From: JAICMB01 sp963795935
Lineage (GTDB): Bacteria; Acidobacteriota; Terriglobia; Bryobacterales; Bryobacteraceae
NCBI GenBank assembly: GCA_963795935.1
Contig: CAWCJO010000013.1
Location: 105,167 to 169,166, forward strand
Reading direction: 5' to 3'
DNA length: 64,000 nt
In this document: one piece after another, positions 49,371 to 56,552 of the stretch
Position numbering within the stretch: position 1 is the first letter of the stretch
How the letters are laid out: the number at the start of each line of letters is the position of its first letter
Made by a program: the position numbers and the translations under genes
Notes under the pieces: generated by a model
The model's database searches: none
Seen by the model: only the letters and a program-made list of their open reading frames with translations
Told to the model about the DNA's origin: nothing

Positions 49371-49784
49371 TCAACGAACGACGGAAAAGGCGCGGCGGCG
49401 ATTTGGCCCGAAGCGAAATACTGCAAAATCGTCGTCGAGAGAAGCGGCGCGCTCGATGCCGAGGCGGAGCATGACGGCGAAGCTGGTGCGGTCGACAAGG
49501 GAAAAGTCCTGGTCACGGTAGTACAGCCCGATTTGCCAGGCAGCTTCGAGATCCGCCGCGCCGACCGGCTCTATCGAGGAGACGCCGTTGCGCAGGCCTT
49601 CCCAGAACCGTTCCGCCGCCCGCCGGTGAATCCGGAAGCGGATCAGCGTCCAGGTTTCGACCAACACATGATCGGTGGTGACTAGCGGCTCGCCGGTGCC
49701 TAGGATGGCTTTCGCGCTCGCGTTGCTTCGATCGGAGGAGTCCGCACCCGCGTACCAGACCGAGGTGTCGACAAAGAGACTCAC
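49371..49784 (-). CDS. vapC: PIN-domain ribonuclease toxin (VapC type)
   Basis: A 137-residue PIN domain with the acidic active-site residues in the expected order: Asp in LFVDTSVWYAG, Glu in HVLVETWTLIRFR, Asp in FSLVDRTSFAVM and Asp in AASLDDDFAVF. Such toxins cleave tRNA or rRNA when freed from the partner antitoxin. The gene starts 11 bases after the stop of a ribbon-helix-helix antitoxin gene on the same strand, the normal VapBC order. The length and motif spacing match the 130-140 residue VapC group. Confidence 0.88.
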   Translation of the reverse strand: MSLFVDTSVWYAGADSSDRSNASAKAILGTGEPLVTTDHVLVETWTLIRFRIHRRAAERFWEGLRNGVSSIEPVGAADLEAAWQIGLYYRDQDFSLVDRTSFAVMLRLGIERAASLDDDFAVFRFGPNRRRAFSVVR

Positions 49785-49795
49785 GATGAGAAGAG

Positions 49796-50053
49796 CTACA
49801 GACGCCGCGATTTCTTGTGCGAGTCGGCGAAGGCTTCGGCAATCATCGCGTTCTTGCGTTTCGCGACATCGGATCCGGCAGACGCTCCGAGATCGAAAAC
49901 AGCCGCCGGATCCGCCGCTGCCGGGGAGGAACCAAGATCGCGCGCTACGAGGCGGCGAATGTATTCGGCAAGGGAGACGCCCAAATCGCCGGCTCGTTGC
50001 CGCGCGCGGCGCTGTATTTCGGGCTCCAAAGTAATCTGGGTGCGCGACATCAT
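49796..50053 (-). CDS. vapB: Ribbon-helix-helix antitoxin (VapB type)
   Basis: The start at 50053 (MMSRTQITLEPEIQRRARQR) gives 85 residues; the second ATG at 50050 is equally possible. The N-terminal MSRTQITLEPEIQRRARQRA and AEYIRRLVARDL form a ribbon-helix-helix DNA-binding fold. The C-terminal half (DVAKRKNAMIAEAFADSHKK) would wrap the toxin. An inverted repeat covers the start codon region, in line with autoregulation. The longer reading frame up to 50137 has no family features. Confidence 0.85.
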   Translation of the reverse strand: MMSRTQITLEPEIQRRARQRAGDLGVSLAEYIRRLVARDLGSSPAAADPAAVFDLGASAGSDVAKRKNAMIAEAFADSHKKSRRL

Positions 50054-50068
50054 GATGGTGCCATCATA
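50052..50068 (-). promoter_or_regulatory. vapBC operator and -10 element over the start codon
   Basis: ATGATGG-TG-CCATCAT (50052-50067) is a perfect 7+7 inverted repeat that includes the first ATG of vapB. On the minus strand TATGAT (50068 to 50063) overlaps it and ends nine bases before the start codon. A dimeric ribbon-helix-helix protein bound here would block transcription. No strong -35 is visible. Confidence 0.55.
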
Positions 50069-50264
50069 GCACATCAATTCCAGATGCGACACAGCGCGGG
50101 ATTGCGGGCGACGAGCCGGCCGAGCACGCCGGGCCAATTGTTGTGAGTTGCCGCGTCGGCCTTGAAGACGTGCGCGCGTCCGGCTTGCGTTTGCCGGGCG
50201 CGGGTAAGATGCGTTTCACCGGGGCTTGAGGGCCTCTCGCGACGGCCGGGCGTTACCATGAAGC

Positions 50265-51881
50265 ATGGCGCACACAACGGCTCCGGCGCTTCCGGCGGCC
50301 CAGCGGGCGGACGGTAAGTTCAAGACTATCAGCGGCATTGCGGTGAAGGCCGCGTATGGACCGGAGGATGCGCCGCAGGCCGCCTCGCCGCTTCCAGGGG
50401 AGTTTCCCTACACGCGCGGAATCCACGAAACGATGTATCGCGGGAAATTGTGGACCATGCGGCAGTTCTCCGGGTTTGCCACTCCGGAAGAAACGAACCG
50501 GCGCTATTTGTATCTTCTGGCTCAAGGGCAGACGGGGCTGTCGGTGGCTTTCGATTTGCCGACGTTAATGGGGTACGACGCGGACCATGCGGCGGCGGCG
50601 GGCGAGGTCGGCAAATGCGGCGTTTCAATCTCCTCGCTCGAGGACATGGAGATTTTGTTTCGCGGCATTCCGTTGGGAGACGTGACGGTCTCGATGACCA
50701 TCAACTCGCCGGCAGCAGTGTTATGGGCCATGTATCTGGCGGTGGCGGAGAAGCAGGGCGTGGATTGGGCGCGCCTCTCGGGCACGCTGCAGAACGACAT
50801 TTTGAAGGAATACATCGCGCAGAAGGAGTACATCTATCCGCCGCGTCCGTCGATGCGCCTGGTCACGGACGTCATCGAATATTCGACCAGCCACGCGCCG
50901 CGATTCAATCCCATTTCGATCAGCGGCTATCATATTCGCGAGGCGGGATCGACGGCGGCGCAGGAACTGGCGTTCACGCTCCGCGATGGGATCGAGTATG
51001 TGGAATGGGCAATCGAGCGCGGCCTGGCGGTGGACAGCTTCGCGCCCCACCTCAGTTTCTTCTTCAACTCGCACAATGACTTTTTCGAGGAGATCGCGAA
51101 ATTCCGGGCGGCGCGAAAGATCTGGGCTTACACGATGCGCGACCGCTTCGGCGCGAAAGACGAACGCAGTTTGAAGCTGCGGACGCACGCGCAGACGGCG
51201 GGGTGCTCGCTGGCATGGCAGCAACCCTACAACAACGTGGTGCGGACGGCGGTGCAGGCGTTGGCGGCGGTGTTGGGCGGGACGCAATCGCTGCACACCA
51301 ACTCGCTCGACGAGGCCTACGCGCTGCCGGGCGAGCAGGCGGTGACGCTCGCCCTGCGCACGCAGCAGATTCTGGCGCACGAGAGCGGCGTGGGCAATAC
51401 GGCGGATCCTTTGGGCGGCAGCTATTTTGTCGAGGCGTTGACCAGCGAGGTGGAAAACGCGGCCAACGAGTATATCCGCAAGATCGACGCCATGGGAGGC
51501 ATGATCGCGGCAATTGAGCGCGGCTATCCGCAGACCGAGATTGCCAACGCCAGCTATGATTATCAGCACGAGATCGAGACCGGCGAGCGCAAGATTGTGG
51601 GCGTGAACGCCTTCACGGAGGGCGAAGAGCAGGCCATCGAGCTGCTCCACATCGACGAATCGGCGCAGACGCGGCAACTGGAGAGGCTGGCGGCGTTGAA
51701 GGCGCGGCGGAATCAGGGAGACGTTTCGCGATCGCTCGAGGCATTGCGGCGCGCGGCGGAAGGAACGGAAAACACGATGCCGTTCATTTTGGATGCGGTG
51801 CGGGCTTATGCGACCACGGGCGAGATCTGCGACGCGCTGCGGGAGGTATTCGGGACGTATACGGAGAGCAGCGTTATTTGA
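50265..51881 (+). CDS. icmA: B12-dependent acyl-CoA mutase large subunit, isobutyryl-CoA mutase type
   Basis: The 538-residue protein is a mutase TIM-barrel subunit without its own B12 domain: FPYTRGIHETMYRGKLWTMR, GLSVAFDLPTLMGYDADHAA, SGTLQNDILKEYIAQKEYIY, ISISGYHIREAGSTAAQELA and SGVGNTADPLGGSYFVE. Methylmalonyl-CoA mutases carry Tyr in RQY and Arg at the site here occupied by Gln. This protein has Phe68 (RQFSG) and Gln186 (YIAQK), the pair described for isobutyryl-CoA mutase, and Ala in SVAFD, which argues against 2-hydroxyisobutyryl-CoA mutase. It would interconvert isobutyryl- and n-butyryl-CoA in valine or butyrate metabolism, using the small B12 subunit encoded at 54.3 kb. Automatic annotation would probably call it methylmalonyl-CoA mutase. 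Confidence 0.8.
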   Translation: MAHTTAPALPAAQRADGKFKTISGIAVKAAYGPEDAPQAASPLPGEFPYTRGIHETMYRGKLWTMRQFSGFATPEETNRRYLYLLAQGQTGLSVAFDLPTLMGYDADHAAAAGEVGKCGVSISSLEDMEILFRGIPLGDVTVSMTINSPAAVLWAMYLAVAEKQGVDWARLSGTLQNDILKEYIAQKEYIYPPRPSMRLVTDVIEYSTSHAPRFNPISISGYHIREAGSTAAQELAFTLRDGIEYVEWAIERGLAVDSFAPHLSFFFNSHNDFFEEIAKFRAARKIWAYTMRDRFGAKDERSLKLRTHAQTAGCSLAWQQPYNNVVRTAVQALAAVLGGTQSLHTNSLDEAYALPGEQAVTLALRTQQILAHESGVGNTADPLGGSYFVEALTSEVENAANEYIRKIDAMGGMIAAIERGYPQTEIANASYDYQHEIETGERKIVGVNAFTEGEEQAIELLHIDESAQTRQLERLAALKARRNQGDVSRSLEALRRAAEGTENTMPFILDAVRAYATTGEICDALREVFGTYTESSVI

Positions 51882-52044
51882 TTTGCGCTGCCGGGTTTGA
51901 TTGGCCCCCGGCGGGGTGTGCCGGCGTACGGTCCCGCGCCGGGCTGGAGGCGATCGCGATCGAGGGTGACCTTGAATTTGAATACCAGAATGCCTGGCTG
52001 CCGGTGTCGAATCGCGGTTGGCCGTGAATGCGATCTCCGTCACG

Positions 52045-53277
52045 CTACTCCACAGCGCCCCATTCCCTAAGTAGCGCAACTGTCCTCCTTTGGCTTTCGC
52101 CGCTAAGCAGCGCATAGCCCAAGGGCGTACATTCCACGATCTCGCCCGGCCGCTCGTAGCTCCCGGGGAGCTTCACGCGAAGGCGCAGATCCGCGCCGCG
52201 TTCAAGGAGTAATTGTGTTACCGGCAAGCCGTCATCGCCGAACTGCGTCACCGCATGAAAAATTGCCGTTTGCCCGCCGATGCCGGCCTCATCGACTGTT
52301 GCGCGGGCATTGACGTCGGCCCCACGGTCGAGGAGCAGAGCGAGGGCTGCAACATTGCCGTATTCCGCAGCCACATGCAAAAGCGTTCCTCCTTTTAGCA
52401 AAAGGGAACGTCCGCCGGCCTGGCCGCAATCGAGTTCCGGGAAACATTGATTCACGATTCCAGGCTCGGAGTCCATCAGCTTGGCCAAATCATCCAGCCG
52501 CCCGCGGAGCACTGCCAGCACAGCCGGCGTGTTGTACCTGGTCGTCCCGCCGGCCTGCAAAAGAAAGTCGATGCAGGCGCTCAGCCGTTGCAGGGAACGC
52601 GCGTAACCCGCAATGAGATAGTCGAGAGCCGTGCCCGGATATGCATGGCCGTTTATTTCGTATCCATGGTCGCGACAGTTCGGATTTGCGCCGTGATCGA
52701 GAAGCCATTTAAGAGCGGCCGGGTCCAGTGACTCGCACGGGGCAAAGACGATGGGGAAATGTCCGTGCCACAGGGCGTTCACAGCCGCGCCGTGCGACAC
52801 CAGAAGCTCCATCATCGGGATGCGATATGCGTTGAGCGCCGCCCGCATCAGAGGTCCGTCGCCCCCTTGGTGCACGTCCGACCCATGCGTGATCATCCAT
52901 TCCGCCATGGCCAGTCTCACGGGACCCGGCGGCTCCCAAGGCACGCGGCATTCGGCTACCCACGTGAGCGGCCCATCCTTGCCGTAGCCAAGTGGGGCCC
53001 GGTGCAGCGCCGGGTTGCGCGTCATCATGTTCCGGACGCGGGCGATGTCGTTGCTATCGATTGCCTGCTTGAGTTGCCCGACCTCCTCGAAGGACTGGAC
53101 ATGAGCCTTGAGCTTGGGCCAGCTCGCAAACCCGTAGAGGCGCGCGATCTGGAACTGCGCATCGGCGAGCGATGCCGCCGCACCCACCTTTAGCAGGTCC
53201 TTGGCTTCGTCTTTCAAATGGCGGAGATTGGGACGATCCGGAAGAGGGCGCGAGGCCCGGTTTGGTTCAGTCGACAT
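52045..53277 (-). CDS. Ankyrin-repeat protein
   Basis: A 410-residue protein without signal peptide. The N-terminus NLRHLKDEAKDLLKVGAAAS and IARLYGFASWPKLKAHVQSF form a small helical domain often found before ankyrin repeats in Acidobacteria. Repeats include PLMRAALNAYRIPMMELLVS, AALKWLLDHGANPNCRDHGY, GGTLLHVAAEYGNVAALALL and GLPVTQLLLERGADLRLRVK. Ankyrin arrays mediate protein binding, and no catalytic domain is present. It is convergent with the mutase gene and separated from it by 163 bases. A role in mutase regulation is not supported by anything visible. Confidence 0.87.
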   Translation of the reverse strand: MSTEPNRASRPLPDRPNLRHLKDEAKDLLKVGAAASLADAQFQIARLYGFASWPKLKAHVQSFEEVGQLKQAIDSNDIARVRNMMTRNPALHRAPLGYGKDGPLTWVAECRVPWEPPGPVRLAMAEWMITHGSDVHQGGDGPLMRAALNAYRIPMMELLVSHGAAVNALWHGHFPIVFAPCESLDPAALKWLLDHGANPNCRDHGYEINGHAYPGTALDYLIAGYARSLQRLSACIDFLLQAGGTTRYNTPAVLAVLRGRLDDLAKLMDSEPGIVNQCFPELDCGQAGGRSLLLKGGTLLHVAAEYGNVAALALLLDRGADVNARATVDEAGIGGQTAIFHAVTQFGDDGLPVTQLLLERGADLRLRVKLPGSYERPGEIVECTPLGYALLSGESQRRTVALLREWGAVE

Positions 53278-53499
53278 AGCGACCTCCTTTCATCGAACCG
53301 CCCGGTGTCCGCACAATCGGGCTGAAAGAAGGCTGCTGAGACTTGAAACCGGAAGGTGGGCTTCTACCCTTTCCGCGGACCGGATGCGTCCTTCACGCTA
53401 ACGACAATCCTATCATGGTGCTCGAAATCGGCGGCCGAAGTCCTCCGAGAAAGAGTGAACGGTGGGGCGACTCCGCCGGGCCGCACGGAGCTACACGGT

Positions 53500-53805
53500 A
53501 CTTCGGGGAACTGGGCCTACATCCGGGCCGGGAGCGCGCATGGGCCGGGCCCGGGTTGGAAGACCGGCATGACGGGGACGAACTCGATTGTCGTCGCTTT
53601 CTCGAAACGGCTAAGCGGAATGGCTGAGCCTTGCAAGTTCTTGCCCATGCCGATCGCCTCGGCCGTCGCGCGCATCTCCGGTTGCCACGCCGGATCGACA
53701 CCGGGAAATTTCGTTGAGCGGAAACACCGGCGATTTCAAGAAATCCGCGTCATCGGAAGCACTAAACGCGCGTGATGCCAGCCGTCATCCTATGTGGCCT
53801 TGATT
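53500..53805 (-). pseudogene. Protein remnant of unknown family
   Basis: The 690-base stretch between the ankyrin gene and the coiled-coil gene has no intact gene. On the minus strand a protein-like reading appears across two frames: AFSASDDADFLKSPVFPLNE, then, after removal of one base near 53715, FPGVDPAWQPEMRATAEAIG, MGKNLQGSAIPLSRFEKATT and IEFVPVMPVFQPGPGPC before a stop. I do not recognise the family. No start codon or upstream domain could be found, so this is either a decayed gene end or a gene hidden by indels. Confidence 0.3.
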
Positions 53806-53879
53806 CCACCGCCCGGGAAGATTCGGCCGCGCGAGGGCTAATTTACCGGCCGCCGGGCGGGGCTTAATTGCGACGCGGG

Positions 53880-53970
53880 CGTTTTGATTTACTGGACCGG
53901 CGCGTTTGATTCCGACGTCCGCGGGATTCCGCGGCTGGCGGGGTTTGGTCCGTCGCGGGCGGGTTTGATT
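53880..53970. repeat. Imperfect tandem repeat around GTTTGATT
   Basis: GTTTTGATT, GTTTGATT, GTTTGGTC and GTTTGATT recur at 53881, 53904, 53943 and 53963, roughly 20 or 40 bases apart in a GC-rich background. A related GGGTTTGATT lies at the end of the mutase gene (near 51893). They may be short degenerate repeats or a transcription end. Copies are too diverged for a firm call. Confidence 0.35.
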
Positions 53971-54295
53971 ACTCGCCGCTGGCGGGGGGCAAGCGGCGCT
54001 CGACGGCTTCGAGGCGGGCGTCGAAGTCCGTCAAACGGGCTTCCATGGCGCGCATGCGAATGTCGCGAGGGCGGGCCCATTTCCAGAACTCGGAGAGCAG
54101 GCGCGTTTCCATCTCATGCATCTCTTCGCGCAGGCGCGCTTCCATCTCGTGCATTTCCTGGCGCACTCGGCCCAGGTCTGCTTTGATCTCCGTAATGTCC
54201 GCCCTCATCTTCGTCATGTCCGCCTGCAGGGAGTCCATTCTCCGCTCCAGGGAGGTGAACAGCTTCGATAGAAACTGCTTGGCCTCGTCGTCCAT
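53969..54295 (-). CDS. Small coiled-coil protein
   Basis: A 108-residue highly charged protein. Heptad-like spacing of hydrophobic residues runs from MDSLQADMTKMRADITEIKA through VRQEMHEMEARLREEMHEME to LTDFDARLEAVERRL, so most of the chain is a coiled coil, probably dimeric or trimeric. A short central block, LLSEFWKWARPRDIR, breaks it. No signal or membrane segment is present. The EMHEMEARLREEMHEMETRL stretch contains two near-identical units, suggesting local duplication. Similar small coiled-coil proteins are common hypothetical proteins in Acidobacteria. The start is divergent from the B12-subunit gene by 51 bases. Confidence 0.72.
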   Translation of the reverse strand: MDDEAKQFLSKLFTSLERRMDSLQADMTKMRADITEIKADLGRVRQEMHEMEARLREEMHEMETRLLSEFWKWARPRDIRMRAMEARLTDFDARLEAVERRLPPASGE

Positions 54296-54346
54296 GTTTG
54301 CCCTAAGTCCAATTTAACTCAAACAGGCGCAAGCTATAATTCCTGT

Positions 54347-54748
54347 ATGGAGAACCGCATCCGGGTGCTGGTTGCGAAACCGGGCCTGGATGGGCACGAC
54401 CGGGGCGCGAAGGTGATCGCGCGCGCGCTGCGGGACGCGGGCATGGAAGTGATTTACACCGGCCTGCGGCAGACTCCGGAGGCGATCGTGAACGCGGCCC
54501 TGCAGGAGGACGTCCAGGTGATCGGACTGTCCATTCTTTCGGGGGCGCATAGGGCCATTGTGCCGCGCGTGATGGAGTTGTTGCGCGAAAAAAATATGGA
54601 TGACGTTCGCGTCGTCGTTGGTGGTATCATCCCCGATGAAGACGCCGCCGGGTTGAAGAAGCTCGGGGTTGCGGCGGTCTTTCAGCCCGGCGCATCACTC
54701 GATGAGATCGTTAACTTCATCCGGTCGTCCGTGAAACAGGCCGCGTGA
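54347..54748 (+). CDS. icmB: Cobalamin-binding small subunit of acyl-CoA mutase
   Basis: A 133-residue B12-binding domain of the methylmalonyl/isobutyryl-CoA mutase class. The signature DGHDRGAKV supplies the His that replaces dimethylbenzimidazole as the lower cobalt ligand. GLSILSGAH and VVVGGIIPDEDAAGLKKLGV form the nucleotide-tail pocket. The size is right for a separate IcmB-type subunit (about 135 residues), and the large subunit at 50.3 kb lacks this domain. The two would form a heterotetramer. Its stop overlaps a possible GTG start of the next gene, so it probably leads an operon with the NYN-LOTUS, RidA and PRXL2 genes. Confidence 0.9.
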   Translation: MENRIRVLVAKPGLDGHDRGAKVIARALRDAGMEVIYTGLRQTPEAIVNAALQEDVQVIGLSILSGAHRAIVPRVMELLREKNMDDVRVVVGGIIPDEDAAGLKKLGVAAVFQPGASLDEIVNFIRSSVKQAA

Positions 54749-54831
54749 GATTATCCCAAGCCGACAGTGTTGTACGAAGCGGCGCGGACAAATTAGAGGG
54801 TTTGGCGGGTCGAAATCCGCCCGAGAGACGA

Positions 54832-56154
54832 ATGCAAGAAAAATTGACCATAGCCGTATTTGTCGATTACGACAATATAGAAATCGGCGTAAAGACCACG
54901 CTGCGCCGCGAGTTCGACGTCTCGGTGGCGCTGGAGGCCCTGAAGGAGCGCGGCGACATTATCGCGAAGTTCGCGTATGCGAACTGGGGCCGGCAGGAAG
55001 GCGCCACGCGCGGGATGGCGGAGAATGCCGTGCAAATGGTGCAGCGTCTGCCGTCGCCGCGCGGCGATAAGAACGGGGCCGACATCAACCTGGCGCTGGA
55101 CGCGCTGGAGATGGCGTTTACGCACAGCCATGTAAACGCCTTTGCCATCGTCAGCGGAGACAGCGATTTTATCCCGCTGGTGAACAAGCTGAAGGAGTAC
55201 GGCAAGACCGTGTTCGTGGTGGGCGGGAAAGCGTTTACGAGCACGATTCTGCAGCAGAACTGTCACGAGTTCATCAGCTATGAATCGCTGCTGTCGGACG
55301 GCGGCGTCAGCGGCGGGCCTCCCGTTGCCGATCGGCCGCAGGAGCCTCCGCGGCAGCAGCCGCAGCAGGATCGCGGAGAGCGCCGCCCGGAACGGGAGCG
55401 GTTTGGGCCCAAGGAGAGACGCGGGCGTCCGGCGCCGCTCGATCTGGCGCAGGCCATGCCGCTGGTGGAGCGGGCGCTGCAGGTGCTGGAACGGCGCGGA
55501 GTGCAGCCGCAACTGGGGCTTTTGAAATCGACGATGCTGCAGCTGGATCCGGCATTCACGGAGAAGGCCTACGGCGCCAGCAGCTTTTCGGAATTTGTCG
55601 AGAAGCTGAAGAAGGGCGACTTCGTCAACGTCAGCGGCTCGGGCGGGCGTTATGTCATCGAGCGCAAGACGTCCACGCAGCCGGAGCGGCCGACGCCCAA
55701 GCCGGAGGAGGCGCTGCCCAAGCTGCGCGACGTGCTGGAGACGCACCGGCTGGAGATGGAGGAGGGGGCCACGGCCGAGGACCTGCAGGGATGGATGCAG
55801 GCGGAGCATCCGGACTTCAATTTCACCGCATACGGCTACCAGGAATTCGCGGAATTTCTGAACTACGCGCAGGACAAGCTGGTGGTTCGCATGGAGCCGG
55901 ACGAAGAGCGCGGTTTGATCGTCTATCTGGGGGCCGAGTTCTACCCTCCCGCTCTGCCGGAGATGCCGGCGCAGGCGCCGCCGGAAGAGGAAGAGGAAGA
56001 GCCGCAGCCTTACGTGGAGGGGCAGCCGTCGCTGCTGGAGCCGAATCCGCCTCCGGCCAAACCCAAACCCGTGAAGCGTCCGCGCAAGGCGCCGGGGGGC
56101 GGCGGGGGCGGCGACAAGTCCGGGCGCAGGCCCCGAAAAAAGCGGATCGATTAA
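54832..56154 (+). CDS. NYN-domain ribonuclease with two LOTUS/OST-HTH domains
   Basis: The start at ATG 54832 (MQEKLTIAVFVDYDNIEIGV) gives 440 residues. A GTG at 54745, overlapping the previous stop in GTGA, would add 29 residues of no clear family. The N-terminal NYN domain (about 1-160) has the PIN-like acidic residues in VFVDYDNIE, NGADINLALDALEMA and IVSGDSDFIPLVNKLKEYGK. After a Gln/Arg/Pro linker come two LOTUS-like winged helices, near LLKSTMLQLDPAFTEKAYGA and LQGWMQAEHPDFNFTAYGYQ. The tail is acidic then basic (PRKAPGGGGGGDKSGRRPRK). NYN proteins cleave RNA and LOTUS domains bind RNA, so an RNA-processing role is likely. The bacterial target is unknown. Confidence 0.87.
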   Translation: MQEKLTIAVFVDYDNIEIGVKTTLRREFDVSVALEALKERGDIIAKFAYANWGRQEGATRGMAENAVQMVQRLPSPRGDKNGADINLALDALEMAFTHSHVNAFAIVSGDSDFIPLVNKLKEYGKTVFVVGGKAFTSTILQQNCHEFISYESLLSDGGVSGGPPVADRPQEPPRQQPQQDRGERRPERERFGPKERRGRPAPLDLAQAMPLVERALQVLERRGVQPQLGLLKSTMLQLDPAFTEKAYGASSFSEFVEKLKKGDFVNVSGSGGRYVIERKTSTQPERPTPKPEEALPKLRDVLETHRLEMEEGATAEDLQGWMQAEHPDFNFTAYGYQEFAEFLNYAQDKLVVRMEPDEERGLIVYLGAEFYPPALPEMPAQAPPEEEEEEPQPYVEGQPSLLEPNPPPAKPKPVKRPRKAPGGGGGGDKSGRRPRKKRID

Positions 56155-56168
56155 GGCAAGGAGCAGGC

Positions 56169-56552
56169 ATGATCGAGCGACTATCGCCTCCGGGCTGCAC
56201 TGCGCCGCGCGGCCCGTACTCGCCCGCCGTACGGGCGGGGGACTTCATCTACGTTTCCGGCCAAGGTCCGGTTGATTCCCAGACTAACGAGTTTCAGTTC
56301 GGGGACATTCAGCAGGAAACGCGCCTGGTACTGAGCAACATCAAGCGGCTTCTGGAAGGCTGCGGGGCCACCTTGGCGGACGTCGTGAAATGTTCCGTGT
56401 TCCTGCGCGAGGGGCGCGATTTCGCGCGCATGAACGAGGTTTACAGCGAGTTTTTCGGCGAGCACAAGCCGGCGCGGACCACGGTGGAAACGAAATTCGC
56501 GAACGCGTCGATGAAGATCGAGGTCGACTGCATCGCATATAAGCCGAAGTGA
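56169..56552 (+). CDS. RidA-family enamine/imine deaminase
   Basis: A 127-residue YjgF/YER057c/UK114 protein. The ATG at 56169 follows an AGGAGCAGG ribosome site. FIYVSGQGPVDSQTNEFQFG, QQETRLVLSNIKRLLEGCGA, VVKCSVFLREGRDFARMNEV and the active-site Arg in HKPARTTVETKFA, with the late Glu in SMKIEVDCIAYK, mark an active RidA. It hydrolyses reactive enamines or imines made by PLP enzymes. Its stop codon overlaps the GTG start of the following PRXL2-like gene by four bases, so the two are translationally coupled. Confidence 0.92.
   Translation: MIERLSPPGCTAPRGPYSPAVRAGDFIYVSGQGPVDSQTNEFQFGDIQQETRLVLSNIKRLLEGCGATLADVVKCSVFLREGRDFARMNEVYSEFFGEHKPARTTVETKFANASMKIEVDCIAYKPK

Noticed and set aside
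50265..51881. Methylmalonyl-CoA mutase as the name for the large subunit
   Set aside because: The two substrate-specifying residues are Phe and Gln, not Tyr and Arg.
50721..52115. A 464-codon minus-strand frame
   Set aside because: It is antisense to the well-conserved mutase gene and has Arg/His-rich composition typical of shadow frames.
53343..53775. Plus-strand frames in the gap after the ankyrin gene
   Set aside because: They have no conserved features and oppose the more protein-like minus-strand remnant.
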